Source: Opitutia bacterium (lineage in GTDB: Bacteria > Verrucomicrobiota > Verrucomicrobiia > Opitutales > Coraliomargaritaceae). Taken from it: 41,490 nt of DNA. The stretch spans positions 1-41,490 of the forward strand of contig JAQXBA010000073.1 in the NCBI GenBank assembly GCA_029252625.1, in the 5' to 3' direction. The position numbers were made by a program, and so were the translations under genes. A model generated the notes under the pieces. That model saw only the letters and a list, made by a program, of their open reading frames with translations, searched no databases and was not told where the DNA came from. Positions 35,443 to 41,490 of this stretch are shown piece by piece (position 1 is the stretch's first letter; each line of letters begins with the position of its first letter).

Positions 35443-36453
35443 TTACTCCCATCCTGCAAGATTGAAGCAGCGAATCGCATCTGAATTTAACTCTCCCAAT
35501 CGAGTCAAGCTGATCGCATCGGCTTTGAATGTACCCCATTTTTGTTGCAAGGGTGACCATTCAATACCAGCGACGACAGGGTACTCAAAGGTCGCACCAG
35601 GAAAAACGGACTGCGCTTGATCCGTTGCCAAATATTCAAGAAACTGTTGCGCCGCTTCGACATGATCAGAACCCGCAACAATACCCGCACCACTCACATT
35701 CACATGGGTACCGCGCGCAGATTGATTCGGGAAAAAAACCTTCAACTGTGCGGCGACTGCACGATCTTTTTGATTATCCGAATTTGCCAACAGACCCAGA
35801 TAGTAGGTATTAACGATTGCTACATCCCCTAACCCAGCTGCAACCGCACGCATTTGGTCTCGATCACTGCCTTGCGGCGCACGCGCCATATTTTTGCGTA
35901 CAGCTTGCGCCCATTCTCTCGCCTGCTCTTTGCCATTGGAGTCGATCATTGCAGACAATAACGACTGATTGTAGACATTCGCAGAAGAGCGCACCAGCAA
36001 ACGCCCACGCCATTCTGCAGCGGCAAGGTCTTCATAAGTGCTCAGTTCATCCTCAGTAACGCGGTCTGGTGCATAAACAAGCACGCGCGCACGCTGTGTA
36101 AATCCATACCAATACCCATCCGGATCACGCAGGTTGACAGGCACTCGCTGTTCCAAGAATGGTGACTTTATCGGCTGTAACACACCTGCCTCGCGCGCCT
36201 GATGTAAGCGCCCAGCATCTGAGGTTATCAGAACATCTGCAGGTGTCTGATCTCCTTCAGCCTTTAGACGCTCTAATAAAGCACCTGCCTTACTTTTGAC
36301 GACTTTAACATCAATCCCTGTCTCCTCAGTGAATTTATCAAACAGCAATACATCACTCTCGTAATGTCGGTAACTATAAATCGTCAGTGTATCTGCTAGC
36401 GATGCTGAGCAAAATAAAAATAAACTGAGACCGTAAAGGAAGAGCGCTTTCAT
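35443..36453 (-). CDS. fbpA: Ferric-iron ABC transporter, periplasmic binding protein (FbpA/FutA-like)
   Basis: A 336-residue class II binding protein with a signal peptide (about 1-20, ending CSASLA). The mature N-terminus TLTIYSYRHYESDVLLFDKF is the standard FutA/FbpA start, where tyrosines take part in iron binding. The pair Tyr-Tyr in NTYYLGLL (about 226) is the conserved Fe(III) site. It delivers ferric iron from the periplasm to the permease encoded next. It is the first gene of a three-gene unit and is divergent from the Ton operon; the shared spacer holds two inverted repeats. Confidence 0.92.
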   Translation of the reverse strand: MKALFLYGLSLFLFCSASLADTLTIYSYRHYESDVLLFDKFTEETGIDVKVVKSKAGALLERLKAEGDQTPADVLITSDAGRLHQAREAGVLQPIKSPFLEQRVPVNLRDPDGYWYGFTQRARVLVYAPDRVTEDELSTYEDLAAAEWRGRLLVRSSANVYNQSLLSAMIDSNGKEQAREWAQAVRKNMARAPQGSDRDQMRAVAAGLGDVAIVNTYYLGLLANSDNQKDRAVAAQLKVFFPNQSARGTHVNVSGAGIVAGSDHVEAAQQFLEYLATDQAQSVFPGATFEYPVVAGIEWSPLQQKWGTFKADAISLTRLGELNSDAIRCFNLAGWE

Positions 36454-36627
36454 TATGATAAAAAAGAATTAGAACATGGGCATAGCCCACCGTAGGAAAA
36501 TAACAAGACTAACAAAGAATCACTCCCAAAACGACCCAATCAAGGGGTAAAATAATTCCATAGCAGAGATAAATTATACCGCTGGCCGTCAAAAACAGCT
36601 AATTTTGCTCCGCGCTCGGGCAGAAAC

Positions 36628-36657
36628 TGTGACAGTCATTTGCTAATATTTGTCACA
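36628..36657. promoter_or_regulatory. Inverted repeat in the divergent iron-transport promoter region
   Basis: TGTGACA (36628-36634) and TGTCACA (36651-36657) form a 7-bp perfect dyad with a 16-base spacer, centred between the ABC transporter and Ton operon. It resembles a CRP-like half-site pair (TGTGA) with a longer spacer. Which side it controls cannot be told. Confidence 0.4.
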
Positions 36658-36698
36658 AAATATCTAACTGATAGGCTTGCTTCTCAGTAAATCAAACT

Positions 36699-36714
36699 AT
36701 GAGATTCTGTCTCA
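36699..36714. promoter_or_regulatory. Dyad operator in front of the Ton operon
   Basis: ATGAGA (36699-36704), a 5-base spacer and TCTCA (36710-36714) repeat the core of the dyad found before the AraC-family gene, including GTCTCA. Another TCTCA lies at 36682-36686, giving a third half-site. It ends 17 bases before the first gene's ATG at 36732, a good place for repression. The first ATG of the dyad is in frame with that gene but is probably operator DNA, not the start. Confidence 0.5.
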
Positions 36715-36731
36715 ACTCCGAAAAGTCCGCA

Positions 36732-37502
36732 ATGGAAATTCACAAACATATCTATATCAACAGCTTTGCGATCCTTATCCTCGCGATCTCGGCATCAGGC
36801 TCCGTCGCCCTCGAATCCACCCGCACTGTGGTAAAAGAGTGGGTGGCCACCGAAAAAGCGATTTCCAGTGAAGCTATTCTCTGGGAAGAAGCTCACACCC
36901 TGCTCAACGACTTGACCCAAGTCACTCAGGCGGAGATCGCGACACTCAATCAATCCCTAAATAAAATTGCAGCGACGACGACTCGTGCTGAGGCCCTTCG
37001 TATTAAGCTAGTCACCGAACAACAAGCACTACAGACAGCCCGCCAGCAGATCTCAAATTTTCTCACCGAGATTGAGCCACAGTTAACTGCTTTAAGGCCA
37101 GCACTGCCCGCGCCGCTCAACACTAAACTCACCAGCCTTTTTCAACGCATTCCAAATGATTCCAGCAACACAACGCTCGGGATCGCCGAGCGCATGCAAA
37201 CAATCGTGGGCATATTAAATACAATTAACAAATTTGACCGCGCCATTACCGTGCACGAGGAAATTCGTACGCTTGGCGACGGCAGTCAGGGCGAAGTGGA
37301 AAGCGTCTACGTGGGGCTAGGCGTCGCCTACTACCGCACACGTTCCGGCGACGATGCCGGCTACGGGCAACCGCACATCAGCGGTTGGCAATGGAACTCT
37401 CAACCAGAACTCTCCGCCGCAATTGCCGAAGTCATTGCGATCACCAACAATAGCGCACAAGAAGCACGTTTCATCGCACTTCCGGTCGAGCTGCAAAATT
37501 AG
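36732..37502 (+). CDS. DUF3450 family periplasmic coiled-coil protein of the Ton system
   Basis: A 256-residue exported protein. It has a signal peptide (IYINSFAILILAISASGSVA), a long helical coiled-coil region (about 30-150) and a C-terminal block GEVESVYVGLGVAYYRTRSGDDAG... that I know from DUF3450, a family almost always found at the head of TtpC-ExbB-ExbD-TonB operons of Vibrio and relatives. It probably bridges or organises the periplasmic side of the energy complex, but its role has not been shown, to my knowledge. The stop TAG shares its G with the next gene's GTG. The start at 36732 is preferred over ATG 36699, which lies in the operator. Confidence 0.85.
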   Translation: MEIHKHIYINSFAILILAISASGSVALESTRTVVKEWVATEKAISSEAILWEEAHTLLNDLTQVTQAEIATLNQSLNKIAATTTRAEALRIKLVTEQQALQTARQQISNFLTEIEPQLTALRPALPAPLNTKLTSLFQRIPNDSSNTTLGIAERMQTIVGILNTINKFDRAITVHEEIRTLGDGSQGEVESVYVGLGVAYYRTRSGDDAGYGQPHISGWQWNSQPELSAAIAEVIAITNNSAQEARFIALPVELQN

Positions 37503-38890
37503 TGCCTGTGATCTCTTTAAAATCCATACTCTTTCTCGGCTTTAGCTCGCTCGCCCTTGCGACTACATCTTTCGGTCAAGATCTCGCCAGCCTACAGGCA
37601 ACTCAGCAGTCCAAACTAGATGATGCCGTGCGCCGTCTGACTGCACAGCGCCTGCAAATCAATGAGCAACAGATCCCATTGGCTCGCAACCTGCGCAAGC
37701 TCGAAGTAGAAGGCAAAAAACTGCGTGAAGCGCTCTACGAAGCTCGTCGAGCAGACGATAGCCGCAGTCTCGGTCTAGAAACACTTCGCAACAACGTCGA
37801 AGTGCTGCGACAAGAGTACAACTACATCACCAGCTCCCTGCTGAGTGAATACAATAGCAGCTACGAAAGTAACCTGTCAGTCGGCGAGCTGGCCCACTAC
37901 GGCGAAGACATTCGAGCGCTCAACTTGCTACTCGAAAATCCGGATACCACTCAAAGCGTTCGCCTTGAATCCTCGCTAAGCCTGATCAACGACTCAGTCG
38001 ATCGCATTGATCAGCTGCTCGGAGGCAAACGTTATGCGGGGCAAGCACTTAACTCCGAAGGCCGTTTGACCAATGGGCAATTCCTGCAACTCGGGCCACT
38101 GCTTTATTTTAGCGGCGACGAATCAGGAATAATTGAGGAAACCAAAGCATTGCAGGCTCGTATTCATTTGATCAACACCGAGTCATCCACTCAAATCGCC
38201 GCGACCTCTCAAAGCGGCAAGGGCAAACTACCTATGGACCTTAGCCTAGGCAATGCACTGGCCTTACAAAGCACTAAAGACAGCCTGCTGGTACACTTAC
38301 AGAAAGGCGGCATTTGGGCCTATCCAATCATCTTATTTGCACTGGTAGCAACCATAGTGGCGCTATTTAAATTCGTGCAGATTATGACGATTCGCCAACC
38401 GGCACCGAATACGATCTACGACATTGCCAAGTTACTGCGTGCAGGTAAACAAACTGAGGCCATACAATTGGCCCAAGCTCAACCGCTTCCCGCTCGTGAA
38501 ATGCTATTACAGGCAGTCAAACACAGCGATGAGTCCATCGAACTAGTCGAAGAAGCCATGTATGAGTCGATGCTCAATACACAGCCAAAACTGGAGCGTT
38601 ATTTAAATATTATCGCAGTCACTGCATCGGTCGCCCCACTGCTCGGACTACTCGGCACGGTGACCGGCATCATCAAAACTTTTAACCTGATGCGCGTATT
38701 TGGCGCGGGCGACCCGAAACCACTCATCTCCGGAATTTCTGAAGCACTCATTACCACCGAACTGGGCCTCGTACTGGCCATCCCCGCACTGATTATCCAT
38801 GCCATCCTTGCGCGTAAGGTGTCTGGCGTGATGGCACATATAGAAAAGCTCTCAGTCGCGCTGCTCAATACCCTGTCTCGAAATAAATAA
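37502..38890 (+). CDS. TtpC-like MotA/TolQ/ExbB proton-channel protein with periplasmic coiled coil
   Basis: A 462-residue protein. It has a signal peptide (about 1-25), a periplasmic coiled-coil region (about 30-110), a mixed domain to about 255, and a C-terminal TolQ/ExbB-type proton-channel domain with three membrane helices (about 272-295, 365-390, 415-440; the motif [17 protein letters not shown] lies in the second). This is the architecture of TtpC in Vibrio TonB2 systems, an extra ExbB-like component needed for TonB2 activity. Translation begins with GTG overlapping the previous stop. The next gene, a short ExbB, follows after 12 bp. Confidence 0.9.
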   Translation: MPVISLKSILFLGFSSLALATTSFGQDLASLQATQQSKLDDAVRRLTAQRLQINEQQIPLARNLRKLEVEGKKLREALYEARRADDSRSLGLETLRNNVEVLRQEYNYITSSLLSEYNSSYESNLSVGELAHYGEDIRALNLLLENPDTTQSVRLESSLSLINDSVDRIDQLLGGKRYAGQALNSEGRLTNGQFLQLGPLLYFSGDESGIIEETKALQARIHLINTESSTQIAATSQSGKGKLPMDLSLGNALALQSTKDSLLVHLQKGGIWAYPIILFALVATIVALFKFVQIMTIRQPAPNTIYDIAKLLRAGKQTEAIQLAQAQPLPAREMLLQAVKHSDESIELVEEAMYESMLNTQPKLERYLNIIAVTASVAPLLGLLGTVTGIIKTFNLMRVFGAGDPKPLISGISEALITTELGLVLAIPALIIHAILARKVSGVMAHIEKLSVALLNTLSRNK

Positions 38891-38902
38891 GATCCGCTCA
38901 CT

Positions 38903-39499
38903 GTGCTCAACAACACTCACAGCCTTTACCTGGAAGCCCTACGCGTTTGGACCGCAGGGGGTTGGCTGATGCTGCCACTATTAGGGCTAGCAGTCTTCAT
39001 GTATTATACTGCGCTGGATCTTTACTTACGCTTAAGGATGCACTTTTTATTGCGCAGTCAGGTATATCAATTCTCGGATGAGGCACTGAAATTAGCGCTC
39101 TCAGATAAATTAACACTGTTAAAACGCTTACTGTTGCCTGATGCAAAATCGACACTTGAAGTCAGACGTCACTTTAAACAGGTACGTCAGGAATATCTCC
39201 CCGTCATCAATCGCCGCATCCGCTTTCTTGCTATCATCATTACCGCAGGACCTCTCGTCGGGTTGCTAGGCACAGTCACTGGTATGCTGGTCACTTTCAG
39301 GGGCATGGTCGGCGCGCATGGCACTAAATTTGACAATATGATTGAAGGCATTTCAGAAGCCTTAATCACCACCCAGACCGGCCTACTTATTTCCATTCCA
39401 GCATTGGTGGTACTGTCCTTCATTATCCAGCGCCGCAACCAACTCGAACGCTGCATTGCGCGGCTCGAATATTACAACGTGACCCTTGCCTGCAAATGA
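38903..39499 (+). CDS. exbB: ExbB proton-channel subunit (short form)
   Basis: A 198-residue TolQ/ExbB protein with three membrane helices (about 19-37, 105-130, 153-178). The motif [20 protein letters not shown] with [21 protein letters not shown] is that of ExbB. With ExbD it forms the proton-driven motor for TonB in the inner membrane. It differs from the upstream TtpC-like protein, which bears an extra periplasmic module. The start is GTG and the stop overlaps exbD (ATGA), indicating coupling. Confidence 0.94.
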   Translation: MLNNTHSLYLEALRVWTAGGWLMLPLLGLAVFMYYTALDLYLRLRMHFLLRSQVYQFSDEALKLALSDKLTLLKRLLLPDAKSTLEVRRHFKQVRQEYLPVINRRIRFLAIIITAGPLVGLLGTVTGMLVTFRGMVGAHGTKFDNMIEGISEALITTQTGLLISIPALVVLSFIIQRRNQLERCIARLEYYNVTLACK

Positions 39500-39903
39500 A
39501 ATCACGCCGACTCATATTTTCACAATCGCAAAAAGCCGATGAAATCAATGTCTCCCCGCTGATTGATATTGTCTTCATACTGCTGATTTTCTTCATCGTC
39601 ACCACCGTTTTTGTCGAAGAGACCGGCGTGGATGTGCAACGCCCGGAAGCCGCCTCAGCCAACGAGCTGGAAAAAAACTCGATTTTAATAGCGATTACAG
39701 CCGATGGACAAATCGTTTACGGCGGCAACGAAATCGGCAGCAATGGAGTGCGTGGCATTGTAAAGCGACTGCTCCTGCGCGAACCGAATATGCCAGTGAT
39801 CATTCAAGCCGATAAAACCGCATCGGTGGATCTGTACACCAAAGTACACGATGAGGCTGCCCTCGCTGGCGCAACCAGTATCCACTTAGCAACGACTCGC
39901 TAA
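39496..39903 (+). CDS. exbD: ExbD biopolymer transport protein
   Basis: A 135-residue protein with one N-terminal membrane helix (about 20-42) and a periplasmic domain. The essential membrane Asp is Asp24 in [18 protein letters not shown]. The periplasmic part ([25 protein letters not shown]) is a standard ExbD core. It links the proton flow through ExbB to TonB. It overlaps exbB at its start and tonB at its stop. Confidence 0.95.
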   Translation: MKSRRLIFSQSQKADEINVSPLIDIVFILLIFFIVTTVFVEETGVDVQRPEAASANELEKNSILIAITADGQIVYGGNEIGSNGVRGIVKRLLLREPNMPVIIQADKTASVDLYTKVHDEAALAGATSIHLATTR

Positions 39904-40571
39904 TGGAACAGGCACTGCCAGTCGAGCACAACAAAGACCGCGCGCCGCTTGCGCTGCTGGGGGCGCTAGTCATGTCCCTGCTGGTTTTCCTAGCGATTCC
40001 CCTCACCCAGCACTTAGGAAATCCGCGTAGCGATCTAATCGAATTTCGAGAAGCACTTACCATCACTCCTCCGGCACCGATGGTGCTGCCTCCCACGCCC
40101 GAACCAGTTCAGCCGAACGAACCAGAGCCAAAGCCTGAATTTAAACAACAATTACCAAATTTCAGCCTCAACCAGCTGGAGTTGTCGCTTCAGCCAGGCG
40201 TCGGTGGCGCATTAAAAATTGGTATTGCGAGCGCAGGCTTTGCAAACGAGGCAGATGGCCTCAGTGAGATTCAAAAGCTTTTCACCTTTGCGGATCTGCA
40301 AAGTGCTCCGCGTATTATCAACAGCCCAAGTATCGTTTATCCTAGAGAATTGATTCGCCGCGGCATTCGTGAGGGACGGGTACGCGCCAAAATCGAGATC
40401 AATACGAAAGGTCGTGCACGGGTACTGGAAATAATATCTGCCACCGACCCACGCCTCATCTCAGCGGCAAAAGAAGTTATTCGTAAAGCTCGCTTCACAC
40501 CGCCCAAGGTGGCTGGCGTACCACAAAAAGTAATCGGCGAATGGCCCATTATACTGCGCGCACCATATTAA
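39903..40571 (+). CDS. tonB: TonB-like energy transducer
   Basis: A 222-residue protein with an N-terminal membrane helix (about 16-36), a Pro/Glu-rich spacer (about 57-80, PTPEPVQPNEPEPKP) and a C-terminal TonB domain (about 140-222; YPRELIRRGIREGRVRAKIEI, then the helix SAAKEVIRKARFTPPK). TonB carries energy from the ExbBD motor across the periplasm to outer membrane receptors, such as those for siderophores. No receptor gene is in the window. The ATG overlaps the exbD stop (TAATG). Confidence 0.93.
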   Translation: MEQALPVEHNKDRAPLALLGALVMSLLVFLAIPLTQHLGNPRSDLIEFREALTITPPAPMVLPPTPEPVQPNEPEPKPEFKQQLPNFSLNQLELSLQPGVGGALKIGIASAGFANEADGLSEIQKLFTFADLQSAPRIINSPSIVYPRELIRRGIREGRVRAKIEINTKGRARVLEIISATDPRLISAAKEVIRKARFTPPKVAGVPQKVIGEWPIILRAPY

Positions 40572-40589
40572 ATTTTGATCTATTTTGTC

Positions 40590-41490
40590 ATGACTCGACA
40601 CATCCTACTTTTCTTCCTCTTGCTCTCTGGTACTGCCCACGCATCGCCAAGCTTCGACTTGGTCGACACCAACCCCAGTAGTGCCGAATTTAAACAACGC
40701 TTCTACGGCAGCTTTGGCATTAACTCGGCGATCGAACCCATCCTCACACAATCGGACCGGCCGCTCTATGAGTCGATTGCACCCTACCTGCAAAAGAAAC
40801 CAGAAAAGGCAATCGAGCTCGCTAAAAAAGGTATAACTAAAACGAGTAATGCCGCGTTCGACTATCTCGTCGGCAGCCTCTATTATATACAAGGTAACTA
40901 CAGTGACGCAGGCTCTTACCTGAATGCCGCGCTCAAAAAATTCCCTGATTTTCGCCGTGCACACCGCAATCTTGCATTGATTTACATCCAACAAGATCGC
41001 TACGAAACCGCAATCAAGCATCTATTACGTGTCATTCAGCTCGGCGGTGGTGACGGTCAAAGCTACAGCATGCTCGCTTACGCGTACCTCACTGAAGAAA
41101 AATACCAGTCGGCTCTCAGCGCCTATCAACTCGCACGTATGTTTTTACCAGACAGCATAGACGTACGTCGTGGTGAAGCACAATGCTTGCTCATGACTCA
41201 ACAATACGGCGCTGCGATCGCCCTCTTCGACGAACTCATCAGCGAGCATCCAGACGAGCAAGATTACTGGCTCTTTCAAGCCAATAGCTACCTCTCGCAA
41301 AACCAAGTGGATGATGCGATCGCCAATTTGGAAATCGCCCATTCCGTTGCCCCTCCATCCGCATCGAGCCTCAGCCTGCTCGGTGATATGTATCTCAACG
41401 AGGAAGCCTATGGGCTCGCACTGAATAACTATCAGGCATCCCTCAAACAAGATCCGACGACACGCCCCGAACAGGCACTCAAGCCGCTGC
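40590..41490 (+). CDS. Exported TPR protein of the Ton system (C-terminus beyond window)
   Basis: An open frame of 300 codons that reaches the right edge without a stop. The N-terminus MTRHILLFFLLLSGTAHASP is a signal peptide. From about residue 65 it is made of tetratricopeptide repeats (for example PEKAIELAKKGI, DYLVGSLYYIQGNYSDAGSYL, AHRNLALIYIQQDRYETAIKHL). A periplasmic TPR protein at the end of DUF3450-TtpC-ExbBD-TonB operons is known from Vibrio-type TonB2 systems (TtpD-like), so it is likely the next component. The ATG lies 18 bp after the tonB stop. Confidence 0.85.
   Translation, partial: MTRHILLFFLLLSGTAHASPSFDLVDTNPSSAEFKQRFYGSFGINSAIEPILTQSDRPLYESIAPYLQKKPEKAIELAKKGITKTSNAAFDYLVGSLYYIQGNYSDAGSYLNAALKKFPDFRRAHRNLALIYIQQDRYETAIKHLLRVIQLGGGDGQSYSMLAYAYLTEEKYQSALSAYQLARMFLPDSIDVRRGEAQCLLMTQQYGAAIALFDELISEHPDEQDYWLFQANSYLSQNQVDDAIANLEIAHSVAPPSASSLSLLGDMYLNEEAYGLALNNYQASLKQDPTTRPEQALKPL

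Overview
The window looks like ordinary chromosome of a verrucomicrobial bacterium, most likely the Opitutae/Puniceicoccales side (Coraliomargarita-like). Three things point there: a Minf_1886-type protein, a family I know mainly from Planctomycetes and Verrucomicrobia; an exosortase together with a PEP-CTERM protein; and a dcw cluster that begins with mraZ. This placement is inference from gene content. No 16S gene or other decisive marker is present. There is no phage, IS element, CRISPR array or integrase.

Layout. (1) 1-6143, minus strand: the left part of a division and cell-wall cluster, in transcription order mraZ, rsmH, ftsL-like, a small unknown gene, ftsI, murE, a 48-residue ORF, murF (cut by the window edge). 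Three 10-bp-spaced TGGGG repeats in front of mraZ match the known MraZ operator. Further upstream lies an 85-bp nested palindrome with two DnaA-box-like sequences. (2) 6543-11539: an M16 peptidase, an orphan coiled-coil protein, the Minf_1886 family protein and the exosortase. (3) 11722-17313, plus strand: a compact operon HIT-phoH-pgpH-ybeY-fatty acid desaturase. (4) 17441-22657, minus strand: a trypsin-like protease with a PEP-CTERM tail, then tig-clpP-clpX in the classic order (transcribed tig to clpX), then a membrane-anchored protein resembling a free-standing protease propeptide. (5) 22779-27468: a thioesterase, an inositol-monophosphatase-like enzyme, a DEAD-box helicase, tRNA-Ser(CGA) followed by a row of hairpins, an ECF sigma factor without a visible anti-sigma gene, and an FmdB-like protein that has lost its cysteines.

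(6) 27653-31516, minus strand: two successive amt-glnK nitrogen modules. Each has its own, nearly identical, intrinsic terminator. The distal module has a well-formed sigma-54 promoter. (7) 32012-41490: an iron-uptake region. It holds a PchR-like AraC regulator, a ferric-iron ABC transporter (binding protein, fused permease, ATPase) on the minus strand, and divergently on the plus strand a complete Ton energising operon of the Vibrio TonB2/TtpC type: DUF3450, TtpC-like, ExbB, ExbD, TonB, TPR (cut by the right edge).

The observation I would follow first is a dyad of the form ATGAGA-N5-TCTCA. I found it upstream of the AraC gene and again directly in front of the Ton operon. It suggests one operator shared by the regulator and the uptake machinery. 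Other points worth a look are two small genes hidden in the dcw cluster (one with a strong ribosome binding site), the hairpin array fused to the tRNA 3' end, a YbeY with Asp in place of the third metal-binding His, and the free-standing propeptide-like protein.
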